Assembly (NCBI GenBank): GCA_947490615.1 | Contig: CANLHK010000002.1 | Span: 124,001-188,000, forward strand | DNA length: 64,000 nt | Source: Planctomycetaceae bacterium | Lineage (GTDB): Bacteria > Planctomycetota > Phycisphaerae > Phycisphaerales > SM1A02 | Reading direction: 5' to 3' | Shown here: positions 9,898-18,453 of the stretch, one piece after another | Numbering within the stretch: position 1 is the stretch's first letter | Layout of the letters: each line of letters opens with the position of its first letter | Program-made: the position numbers and the translations under genes | The notes under the pieces: model-generated | Told to the model about the DNA's origin: nothing | Seen by the model: the letters and a program-made list of their open reading frames with translations, nothing else | Database searches by the model: none

Positions 9898-11601
9898 ATG
9901 ACCACCACCAACAGCGCCATTCCAGTCACTCGGTTCGCCCCCTCACCGTCAGGCCACCTCCACGTCGGCGGCGCGAGGACCGCGCTCTTCAGCTGGGCAT
10001 TCGCCAAGGGCCGAGAGGGGAAGTTCCTCATTCGGATCGAGGACACCGACCAAAAGCGCTCGTCCGACGCGGCCAGCGTGGGGTTCCTTCGAGATCTTGA
10101 GTGGCTCGGAATCCGATGGGACGAAGGCCCTGAATTCACCGCACCCGACGGCACTCGCGTTGGTGGTGGACCTCACGGTCCGTACTTTCAGAGCGAGCGC
10201 CTCAGCCTCTACAACCGCTACTGCCAGCAATTGATCGACGCGGGGAAAGCCTACGAATCCTGGGACACGCCTGAGGAACTCGACGCGCTGCGGAAGGATG
10301 CGACGGCGCGCAAAGAGGCATTTCGCTACCGATGTCGCGGCGAAACGACGGCGGCCGATCGCGCGCGTTTCCTCGCGGAGGGTCGGCAGTCGGTCGTGCG
10401 CTTCCGTTCGGGCTTCGAGGCCGTGACCATTCACGATGAAGTCCTCGGCGAGGCGACGCTTCCCGCGGGCGAAGTCGATGACTTTGTGATCCGCAAGAAG
10501 GATGGCTTTCCAACCTATCACTTTGCCGTCGTGGTGGACGATGAGCTCATGGGTGTGACGCACATCCTGCGCGCGCAAGAACACTTCACCAACACGGCCA
10601 AGCACATACTTCTTCAGGATGCGCTGGGTTTCCGTCGGCCCGTGTACGGGCACTTGTCGATCATCAAGAACCCTGACGACTCGAAGATGTCCAAGCGCGA
10701 CAAGGACAAGGTGCTTCGCAAAGCAGTGAAGGAGCGGGGGCTCACTGCGCCGCCGGCGGATTCGGTCTCACTGGTTGAATGGGCGTCTTGGATCGGTGAT
10801 GAGAATGTCCAACTGAGTCTTGAAGGCGCGATCGCGTTGGCGCAAGCGCTGAAGGTGACGCTTCCCGAGATCAATGTCGATGACTTCCGCCGCTCGGGCT
10901 ACCTGCCCGAGGTCCTTTGCAACTTCCTCGCGCTGAACGGCTGGAGCCCGGGTGGTGACGTCGAGAAGTTCGACAATGCGTTTCTCCTCCAGCGATTTGG
11001 TCTCGATCGCGTGATGAAGACCCCCGCGAAGTTTGACCGCCTGAAACTTCTCGCGTTCAACACCGACGCGATCACGGGGATGCCGCCAGAGGTGTTCGCA
11101 AAGCGCTGCCACGAACATGCACGGCAGTTTCGCCCCGAGTTTCTCGCCAAACTTGGCGACGCGAAGTTCGCGCTGTTGATGACCGCGTGCCAAGAGCGCT
11201 CGAAGACCCTTGACGATCCCTTTAGGAGCACCGCGTTCCTCTTGACCGAGGATGCCGCACTCGAATTCAGCGACGACAAGAATGTTCGCAAGGCGCTGGG
11301 AATCGGCACTCCTTCCGCGGATGGCGGAAAGTCAGGGCTCGACCACCTGCGCGCCATGCGTGTCATCCTTGGAACTGTCGGTGATTGGTCTCAGCCGACA
11401 CTTGAGGCGGTCGCCACTGCCTACGCCAATGAGCAGGCGGGTGGGAAGATCGGAGCGGTGGCGCAGCCGCTGCGGATTGGTGTGTCGGGTTCCACAGTGA
11501 GCCCCCCCATCTGGGACACCTTGGTGCTCGTCGGAAAGTCCAGCGCACTCCCGCGACTTGATCGCTGCATTGCTTGGGCCGCCGCGACAGCGGGACAGTG
11601 A
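9898..11601 (+). CDS. gltX: Glutamyl-tRNA synthetase
   Basis: RFAPSPSGHLHVGGARTALFSWAFAKG and SKMSKRD class I motifs; ATG at 9898 preferred over the longer ORF start. Confidence 0.95.
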   Translation: MTTTNSAIPVTRFAPSPSGHLHVGGARTALFSWAFAKGREGKFLIRIEDTDQKRSSDAASVGFLRDLEWLGIRWDEGPEFTAPDGTRVGGGPHGPYFQSERLSLYNRYCQQLIDAGKAYESWDTPEELDALRKDATARKEAFRYRCRGETTAADRARFLAEGRQSVVRFRSGFEAVTIHDEVLGEATLPAGEVDDFVIRKKDGFPTYHFAVVVDDELMGVTHILRAQEHFTNTAKHILLQDALGFRRPVYGHLSIIKNPDDSKMSKRDKDKVLRKAVKERGLTAPPADSVSLVEWASWIGDENVQLSLEGAIALAQALKVTLPEINVDDFRRSGYLPEVLCNFLALNGWSPGGDVEKFDNAFLLQRFGLDRVMKTPAKFDRLKLLAFNTDAITGMPPEVFAKRCHEHARQFRPEFLAKLGDAKFALLMTACQERSKTLDDPFRSTAFLLTEDAALEFSDDKNVRKALGIGTPSADGGKSGLDHLRAMRVILGTVGDWSQPTLEAVATAYANEQAGGKIGAVAQPLRIGVSGSTVSPPIWDTLVLVGKSSALPRLDRCIAWAAATAGQ

Positions 11602-11663
11602 GTCTTCGACATCGACAGCGACTCGTTTGCAAGCGAGCCGGGAGCCGATATACTCGGCGGCAC

Positions 11664-11737
11664 GGACCGTTGGCGCAGTTGGCTAGCGCGTCTCCATGAC
11701 ACGGAGAAGGTCACTGGTTCAAGTCCAGTACGGTTCA
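11664..11737 (+). tRNA. tRNA-Val (GAC)
   Basis: Acceptor GGACCGT/ACGGTTC, D arm GCGC..GCGC, anticodon stem TCTCC/GGAGA with loop ATGACAC (anticodon GAC), T arm ACTGG TTCAAGT CCAGT; CCA not encoded. Confidence 0.93.
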
Positions 11738-11743
11738 CTAAGT

Positions 11744-11780
11744 GCAGCAGCCCCCGACCTCCGGGGGCTGCTGCTTTTTT
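11744..11780 (+). terminator. Rho-independent terminator after tRNA-Val
   Basis: GCAGCAGCCCCCG...CGGGGGCTGCTGC stem followed by TTTTTT. Confidence 0.9.
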
Positions 11781-12206
11781 GGCTTGTGGCGCTGAACTGC
11801 AAACCGCTGTGGGCTCGAGACGAGTGCTTGGAGTTTGAACGAGCGTTCGGCTGAGTGTGGGGGGGGCACGGTCTCAGCGCGGTCCATCACGCGCAACTCA
11901 CGCCGCAGGATGAACTTGCTCTGGCGTGCCGCGTGGCGAGCACTTTGGAGGCACGCTCGCGCCTCGAACGCCCCAATGATTCGTCGGGGAATTGATTGGC
12001 ACAATCCCGACGAGTTGGTATTCATGCACGGGCAAAGAACTCTGATGGGTTGTTCGTGTGCCCGTCTAGCCCCCTCTCGTCGCGGCGCACTCGTGGAGTT
12101 ACAACTTAAACGGATGGCCGCTGGCGTTGGTCGGCGGTATCCGACATGCTTTGGGGCGTGATGGCAGGACGACCCGCGAAAGCGGTTGCCGCAGCTCCAA
12201 CTCTTT

Positions 12207-12240
12207 CCCCGCCCGCGGGCCCGCGGGCGGGGATCTTTTT
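12207..12240 (+). terminator. 26-bp perfect palindrome followed by T-run, probable terminator
   Basis: CCCCGCCCGCGGGCCCGCGGGCGGGG then ATCTTTTT. Confidence 0.7.
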
Positions 12241-12282
12241 AACCATGGACGACGCGTTGGAAGCGGACCGTAGACTGCAAAA

Positions 12283-12852
12283 ATGTCTCTGCTCGCGCTG
12301 TCCTCGTTCTTGCTGTCCAGCGCCATTGCTGGAGCGGCGGTTGCCATGACGCTGGGGCTGCTCTGGGGTTTCAAACGGAAGCGGTCGAGCACTCCCGCGC
12401 TCCCGTCGATCCCGAACGAGCCGACGTTTTCTGAGCGGCCGATTGCTGACATCGAGCGGATGTTCGAGACACTTCTCGCGCGTGGAAGGATCATTGGGAC
12501 TCGTGCCGCGGCCGAGGACCGCGCCCGCGCCCGACTACCTGCGCACGCGGGTCCCGTCTTTCGCAAGCTCGCAGGAACCTACCAGTCGCTTCGGCTGGTG
12601 GACGCCGATGTCACGATCAATTTGCACGCTGGATCGATTGTGGAAGATGCCCTTGGCGGTTGGCGCCTCGATGCGATCCCCGACGAGATCGATATTCGAC
12701 TCGCGCCACAAGGTGCCGAAGTCAGCAACGCCTCGGGTGATGTGGTTTTTGACGCGATGCGCGGCACGCGCAGCACACGGGAGATTGTGCTGCACTCCAC
12801 GCTGCTCCATTGCATCGTGCGCGCAGTGGTTGGCGATGGCGATGGAGGTTGA
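12283..12852 (+). CDS. Hypothetical protein with N-terminal TM segment
   Basis: 189 aa ORF, N-terminal hydrophobic segment, cytosolic-looking remainder; no family recognised. Confidence 0.6.
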   Translation: MSLLALSSFLLSSAIAGAAVAMTLGLLWGFKRKRSSTPALPSIPNEPTFSERPIADIERMFETLLARGRIIGTRAAAEDRARARLPAHAGPVFRKLAGTYQSLRLVDADVTINLHAGSIVEDALGGWRLDAIPDEIDIRLAPQGAEVSNASGDVVFDAMRGTRSTREIVLHSTLLHCIVRAVVGDGDGG

Positions 12853-13446
12853 TCAGCTTCCAGCACCGAGCGCGATGCAGCGGTGAGCGATGATCGCGCA
12901 GGCTCGCGCGTCACTCAGTGCGTCATGGTGTTTCAGATCGATGCGCAGATGTGTCGCGACGCTCTTGAGGTTGTGTCGAGGAAGTTCGGGGAAGGCGCGC
13001 CGGGCCATGGACACGGTGCATGCCAGTCGAAACGGAAGCGGCTCGCCAAGGGCGTGCTCGATCTGAAAGCGATCGAATTGCGCATTGTGAGCCACGAAGA
13101 GTGGGGGACGGTCGAGGTCGTCAAGATCAGCGAACAGCCGAGGAGGCCGGGTGCTCTCCACTGTGTCGTGGATGAAGCGACGGACCTCAGGCCAAACGCC
13201 GCGGAGATGAGGCTTCCCTGCGATCATGTCAGGCGTGATGCCGTGGATCTCTATGAACCGTGGGTCGAAGCGCGTGCCTGGATCCACATACCAGTGCTCG
13301 CCGCGCACCACCGATCCTTCACAGACCACCACGACCCCGATCGCACACACGGCACCATGCTCGGAGCACGCTGTTTCGACATCGATGCCAACGATGGCGC
13401 CGGCGTGTTCGATGGCGATGCGTGGAACTCGTGGTGCCCTGGCCAT
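12853..13446 (-). CDS. DEDDh 3'-5' exonuclease (DnaQ-like)
   Basis: IVGIDVET, FIEIHGITPDMI, LFVAHNAQFDRFQIE, HDALSDARACA exonuclease motifs. Confidence 0.85.
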   Translation of the reverse strand: MARAPRVPRIAIEHAGAIVGIDVETACSEHGAVCAIGVVVVCEGSVVRGEHWYVDPGTRFDPRFIEIHGITPDMIAGKPHLRGVWPEVRRFIHDTVESTRPPRLFADLDDLDRPPLFVAHNAQFDRFQIEHALGEPLPFRLACTVSMARRAFPELPRHNLKSVATHLRIDLKHHDALSDARACAIIAHRCIALGAGS

Positions 13447-13503
13447 GTCGGAAGTATCTCGCCGTCAACGAAATTGTGTCAGAGGCGCGTGAGGTCGTGA
13501 GCG

Positions 13504-14862
13504 CTACGGATTGGAGGAGTGCGTTACAGGGGCGCTGCGAAGAAGCGTTTCCAGCTCGGCGCGGGGCCGGGACCCGACGAAGGCGCATTCGATCCGCCCA
13601 TTCTGATCGAGCACCACGCACGTCGGAAATGCCGCCACGGAGTCGAGCGGGGGCGGAAATGTGGCGGAGGTTCCTGCCACGGGAGTCTCGATGCCGTGCT
13701 TGAGCACAAACGCGCGGACGGACTCTGCCGCAACGAGGGGATCGCACACGAGGAGCTTGCAACCACCCTCGAGCTCGACGAGCTCATGGAGAAGGATCAG
13801 AGCGTCAGCAGATGGAGAGCTCTCACAGCTCACGAACAGGATGAGGAGCCGTGAAGTCTCGGGCGGAGCTGCGAGCGAGAGCTCGTGGAGTCCACCGCCA
13901 TCAAGAGCCTGAATTGCCGTGCTTTCCACCGTTCGACCGCGCCAACGCTCGACCTCGCGCATCGCATCTCTTCCAAGCAGAACACTTGCGAGCAGTGATC
14001 CCCAAAGGATGAGCGCGACAATGCTTGCGAGGATTGCGCAGGAGCTCGCGCCGATCCCGACAAGCACGACAGCTCGCCGTGATCCTGAGCTCCACAGGTC
14101 GATGCCAGCACGGAGCCCAAGGGCACCGAATCCAAGTCCAAGCAGGAGCGGGCTGGTGGCAAGTCCGATGACTCCCCAGGCCAAGGGAGCGACACTGGCT
14201 TTTCGCCGACGCCACTGTTCGTCGAGGTCATCGAGCTCGTGATTGCTCTCGGAATCGAGCTCAGGCGAGAGCTCGTGTTCGAGCTCTGAACCGAGCTCAG
14301 GCTTCACCGCTGGCCTGAGCTCTGGCGTGAGCTCACGCCCGAGCTCTGGCGTGAGCTCTCGCCCGAGCTCTCGCCCGAGCTCTCCCCCGAGCTCTCCCCC
14401 GAGCTCTCCCCCGAGCTCTCCCCCTGGGGCGCGCTCATCGGAGCTCCCGATCCTCAGTGGCAGGCTGCTCTTCCTTCGTAACAGCTTTCGTAACAGCTGA
14501 CGCGCTCTGGACGGCAACGACCGTTCTGCGGAATTGGCGAGGCGGCGTGAGGGCTCACTGACAGCGACGAGCATCATGACTCCGACAACGATCAGCGGGA
14601 TCCCCGGCACGATCGGCAGGACTCCGAGGATGAGGCCGACCACGATGAAGAACCCGCCGGTCAGTCCCATGGCAACGCGGGCAAGCTGGGAGCGCTTGGC
14701 GGTCGAGGGCGGAAACAGCTCATCGGAGCTCGGGAGAGCGGACGGAACGGGTTGTGGGTCGTCAGGCATGGTGCTCAAAGGCAACGCTGAGCGTCGCGGA
14801 CCAGAGGGTAGAGACGACGGCCAACAGGACCGGCGGGTCCCGTGGTCGCGCGCGGAGCCCAA
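13504..14862 (-). CDS. Membrane protein with (xxEL)n tetrapeptide repeat and thioredoxin-fold-like C-terminus
   Basis: Hydrophobic N-terminal pair, GGELGGELGGELGRELGRELTPELGRELTPEL repeat, second TM cluster, C-terminal LLILFVSCESS...FPTCVVLDQNGRIECAFVG. Confidence 0.6.
   Translation of the reverse strand: MGSARDHGTRRSCWPSSLPSGPRRSALPLSTMPDDPQPVPSALPSSDELFPPSTAKRSQLARVAMGLTGGFFIVVGLILGVLPIVPGIPLIVVGVMMLVAVSEPSRRLANSAERSLPSRARQLLRKLLRRKSSLPLRIGSSDERAPGGELGGELGGELGGELGRELGRELTPELGRELTPELRPAVKPELGSELEHELSPELDSESNHELDDLDEQWRRRKASVAPLAWGVIGLATSPLLLGLGFGALGLRAGIDLWSSGSRRAVVLVGIGASSCAILASIVALILWGSLLASVLLGRDAMREVERWRGRTVESTAIQALDGGGLHELSLAAPPETSRLLILFVSCESSPSADALILLHELVELEGGCKLLVCDPLVAAESVRAFVLKHGIETPVAGTSATFPPPLDSVAAFPTCVVLDQNGRIECAFVGSRPRAELETLLRSAPVTHSSNP
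14228..14440. repeat. GAGCTC array, 12-bp period
   Basis: On the minus strand: GAGCTCGGGGGA x4, GAGCTCGGGCGA x2, GAGCTCACGCCA, GAGCTCGGGCGT, GAGCTCACGCCA, GAGCTCAGGCCAGCGGTGAAGCCT, GAGCTCGGTTCA, GAGCTCGAACAC, GAGCTCTCGCCT, GAGCTCGATTCC. Confidence 0.95.
14475..14498. repeat. Perfect tandem 12-bp duplication TTCGTAACAGCT x2
   Basis: Read directly. Confidence 0.95.
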
Positions 14863-14899
14863 GACGCTGGATCGGTGCCGCTTAGGAAGTGGAGTGCCA

Positions 14900-14931
14900 A
14901 AAACGACTTCGCCCCGCTAGGCGAGGCGAAG
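14900..14931 (-). terminator. Putative terminator downstream of tRNA-Arg
   Basis: Minus strand GCTTCGCC...GGGGCGAAG hairpin followed by TCGTTTTT. Confidence 0.55.
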
Positions 14932-14934
14932 CAA

Positions 14935-15008
14935 CGCGACCGGAAGGAATCGAACCTTCAACCCCGAGCTTCGTAGGCTCGTGCTCTATCCAATTGAGCT
15001 ACGGTCGC
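14935..15008 (-). tRNA. tRNA-Arg (ACG)
   Basis: Minus strand GCGACCG TA GCTC AATTGGATA GAGC A CGAGC CTACGAA GCTCG ... GAAGG TTCGATT CCTTC CGGTCGC. Confidence 0.95.
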
Positions 15009-15067
15009 ACTTGGGGTGGGGAGTATAGCGAAATCTCAATCGGGGAAGTTCTGCTGCTGCGCCGAAA

Positions 15068-16723
15068 TCAGCGTGCCGCGAGGTTCGCCGCGTCGCTTGC
15101 CGTGGTGTCGCTCGGAGCGGCGGCAACCTTCGCACTGGGCTCGGTGGAGCTCGACGCGAATGCCACCAGTTTCGCAAGCCCGAGCGGAAGAACCAAGACG
15201 CCGACGCCGCAGACCACCGCAGCAAACCTTGGCCAACGGCTGGGCACCGCTTGCACCGTCTCGGTGCGCGCATTGGGCTGCCCGAACATCGGCACCGCAA
15301 CAAGTTGCAGGTAGTAGAACGCACTGATCGCGCTGCACACAGCAGCGATGATGACCAACGTGGTTTGGCCTGCTTCGATGGCGCTGCTGAAGAGCGCGAG
15401 CTTTCCGAAGAACCCTATGAAGGGCGGCATACCGATCAGACTGATCGCGCTCGCAGCGAGCATCCATGCCAGCACAGGGTGCCGTGTGCGAAGTCCTGCG
15501 AGGTCGTCAAGCGTCTCAACATCCTCACCGTGTCGCTCAAGCGAAGCGAGCACCGCGAACATCGCGGTGTTGGTGACGCCGTATCCGAGCAGATAGAACA
15601 GCACGGCGTCGTAGCCCGACTGCGGGCCAGCGATCAAGCCGACGATGAGGTAGCCCGATTGTGCGATCGAGCTGTAGGCAAGCATGCGCTTCACATTGCT
15701 CTGCAAGAGGGCGGCCACATTGCCGAGCACCATGGTGAGGACCGCCACCATCCACAGCACTGCTGTCAGCGGCGCGGGAAGTCCTGGGAGTGCAATGTGT
15801 GAGCCGCCAGCGACGGTCGAGTGACCTGAGTACCCAAAGGTCGAGAGCAGGATCATGAGTGCGAGCACGCCGGCGATCTTGGGAACGAAGCCAAGGAAGG
15901 CGGTGGTTGGTGAGCTCGCGCCCTCGTACACATCGGCGGCGTAGAAATGCATGGGCACGGCAGCGAGTTTGAAGCCGATCCCGAGGATCGCTAGGACGCC
16001 TCCGAGAATCGCCAGCGCCGAGATTCCCGTCGTCGCCGATTGCGTGGCGAGGCGCTCTGCCATCACAGGCAACTCGAGCGTCCCCGTCGCGCCATAGAGC
16101 ATCGCAAACCCGTACAGGAAGGTCGCGGCCGAGAGCGCGCCGAGGAAGAAGTACTTCACTGCGGCTTCTTGCGCGCGTCGCGTTCCGCGACTCACGGCGA
16201 CCATCACATAGGTGGGAAGGCTCGCCAATTCCAACGCGAGGAACATCCAGATGAGGTCGTTCGCGTTGGCGAGAAGCATCGTTCCAGCGATCGACAGCAG
16301 GAAGAACGAGAAGTACTCACCGCGCATGACTCGGATCGGATCGAACGACGCGCGACCCGTATCGAAGGCCTCTTCAAGGCGTCGATCGACCGATGGCCCA
16401 GCGAGCATCACCAGCAGAATGCCGATCGCGGCGATGAGTGTCTTGGCGTATCCACCAAGCATTGGCAGCATCAATCCGCTCGTTGCGACGGCGTCGGTTC
16501 GATAGACCCAGCAGGTCACCACGATGGAACCGGCGAGAAAGATCGCCGTCACCATGGGCACTGAACGACGGAGCGCTGCGTTGCGTGAGAGTCCCAGCAC
16601 GGCCACCAGGACTGCGCCGAGGAACAGCAGAATCTCTGGGGCGATGAGGGTGATCTTGGAGGACATGTTGGTCATGGTCGGAGAGGCCGCAATGAGAGAG
16701 TTCGAGAGTGCCAGCGTCGTCAT
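15068..16723 (-). CDS. nuoN: NADH-quinone oxidoreductase subunit N
   Basis: Polytopic antiporter-like subunit placed directly after NuoM; start proposed at 16723, just after the nuoM stop. Confidence 0.9.
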   Translation of the reverse strand: MTTLALSNSLIAASPTMTNMSSKITLIAPEILLFLGAVLVAVLGLSRNAALRRSVPMVTAIFLAGSIVVTCWVYRTDAVATSGLMLPMLGGYAKTLIAAIGILLVMLAGPSVDRRLEEAFDTGRASFDPIRVMRGEYFSFFLLSIAGTMLLANANDLIWMFLALELASLPTYVMVAVSRGTRRAQEAAVKYFFLGALSAATFLYGFAMLYGATGTLELPVMAERLATQSATTGISALAILGGVLAILGIGFKLAAVPMHFYAADVYEGASSPTTAFLGFVPKIAGVLALMILLSTFGYSGHSTVAGGSHIALPGLPAPLTAVLWMVAVLTMVLGNVAALLQSNVKRMLAYSSIAQSGYLIVGLIAGPQSGYDAVLFYLLGYGVTNTAMFAVLASLERHGEDVETLDDLAGLRTRHPVLAWMLAASAISLIGMPPFIGFFGKLALFSSAIEAGQTTLVIIAAVCSAISAFYYLQLVAVPMFGQPNARTETVQAVPSRWPRFAAVVCGVGVLVLPLGLAKLVAFASSSTEPSAKVAAAPSDTTASDAANLAAR

Positions 16724-16727
16724 GGCG

Positions 16728-18377
16728 TCACTCGCTCCCCACTGGTTGTGCGCGCGCAACGCCTTGTCCCATGTCGACGCGCGGCGCAACGAGGGAGCCG
16801 TCTTGCACATAGCGATCAACAAGTTTCGGATACGCCGCCAGCGTCTTCTCCACGCTCGGCGCGATGGCCTCCATCATCGGCTTGGGGTAGACGCCAATCG
16901 CGAGACACACCAGTGCCAACGGCACCAGGATTCCAATCTCGCGTGGCGAGAGATCGGCAGGAAGGCTTGAACCACTCTGCGTGGTCGCATGCGCATCGTG
17001 GTGTGGTTCCTTCAGTGGACCCCAGACCAATTTCCCGAGCATGATGAGCAGATACATCGCAGCGAGCACCAAGCCCGAGCCCGCGACGAGCGCGTACCAC
17101 GGTCCGAGCAAGCCTGGATATCCCGCGACTGAATTGGGTTCCGCGCTAAAGCAACCGAGGAGGCAAAGGAACTCGCCGATGAACCCGTTCAGACCAGGCA
17201 GTCCGAGGCTGGCCAGTGTGAAGAACACCATGAAGAACGACCACACGGGCATCACCTTGAAGAGGCCGCCGAGTTGCGCCATGTCCTTGGTGTGGTAGCG
17301 CTCGTAGATCATTCCAATGCAGAGGAAGAGCGCGCCCGTCGAGAGGCCGTGGTTGATCATGTAAAGGACTGATCCAGTCGCGCCGACGGAGTTCAGCGCG
17401 AAGAGCCCAAGCATGCAGAATCCAAGGTGGCTCACCGAGCTGTAGGCAACGAGCTTCTTCGCATCCGTCTGCACCCAACAGATCAGTGCAGCGTGCACGA
17501 TGCCAATGATGCACAGCACGGCAATGAACTGGTCGAGTTCGACGCCACCCACGGGAGCGGTGGGAAGCGCGATGCGGTAGACACCATAGGTTCCGAGCTT
17601 CAGGAGTGTGCCCGCGAGGATCACCGAGCCCGCCGTCGGTGCTTGATCGTGTGCGAGCGGAAGCCATGTGTGAACGGGGAAGAACGGGACCTTCACCGCG
17701 AACCCGATCATGAGCAGCACGAAGACCCAGTACTGCTGCGTGTTCGAAAGTTCGGAGGAGGCAAAGGTCGCCAACGCCGCGAGATCAAAGGTCCACGCGC
17801 CATCATGCGCGAGTGCATGTTGCGCAGCGATGTAGATCACGCCAGCAAGCGTGAGGACGGATCCGAGGAAGGTGTAGAGAAAGAACTTGATCGACGCGGG
17901 TCGCCGTTCGGCGCCGCCGTAGATCGCGATCAAGAAGAACATCGGGACCAGCGTGAACTCATACGCGGTGTAGAACACGATGGCATCGCGCGCGAGGAAC
18001 ACGCCGATCATGGCCGCTTCGAGAAGCATGAACCACGCGTAGTACTCCTTCTGTCGATCGACCACCGCGGTGAACGAACCGATCACTGCCAGTGGCATCA
18101 GGAATGCCGTCAGCAGAATGAGCATGACGCCCACAGAATCGGCACCCAGCGTCAGGTTGATTCCCAGCGACGGCATCACCGAGAGGCCGAGGTCGCTCGG
18201 TGCGATCGAACCATCGGTCCAACCCGGGAACCCCCAGGAGAACGCCAGAGCAACAGCGAAGACGGCGAGCGAGGCAATGGTGGCGATCCACTTGGAAGTC
18301 CGCGCAGGACCCAGCGCAATGCCGCCCGCGGCCAGCAGCGGAAGGATCAAGAGAAGTGCAGTGAGGGTTGAGAGCAT
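16728..18377 (-). CDS. nuoM: NADH-quinone oxidoreductase subunit M
   Basis: 549 aa; AYEFTLVPMFFLIAIYG, VHTWLPLAHDQAPTAGSVILAGTLLKLGTYG. Confidence 0.95.
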   Translation of the reverse strand: MLSTLTALLLILPLLAAGGIALGPARTSKWIATIASLAVFAVALAFSWGFPGWTDGSIAPSDLGLSVMPSLGINLTLGADSVGVMLILLTAFLMPLAVIGSFTAVVDRQKEYYAWFMLLEAAMIGVFLARDAIVFYTAYEFTLVPMFFLIAIYGGAERRPASIKFFLYTFLGSVLTLAGVIYIAAQHALAHDGAWTFDLAALATFASSELSNTQQYWVFVLLMIGFAVKVPFFPVHTWLPLAHDQAPTAGSVILAGTLLKLGTYGVYRIALPTAPVGGVELDQFIAVLCIIGIVHAALICWVQTDAKKLVAYSSVSHLGFCMLGLFALNSVGATGSVLYMINHGLSTGALFLCIGMIYERYHTKDMAQLGGLFKVMPVWSFFMVFFTLASLGLPGLNGFIGEFLCLLGCFSAEPNSVAGYPGLLGPWYALVAGSGLVLAAMYLLIMLGKLVWGPLKEPHHDAHATTQSGSSLPADLSPREIGILVPLALVCLAIGVYPKPMMEAIAPSVEKTLAAYPKLVDRYVQDGSLVAPRVDMGQGVARAQPVGSE

Positions 18378-18453
18378 CGGCCGTTCCGTGAGCAGTGCGA
18401 TTCAGTGTGTTGCGTGTCTGCGTGTTGCGTGGTCCGCGATGAAGTCGTCGGTC

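Noticed and set aside
14228-14440. CRISPR array interpretation of the GAGCTC repeats
   Set aside because: Repeat unit is only 6 nt with 6-nt spacers, lies inside an open reading frame, and no cas gene is present.
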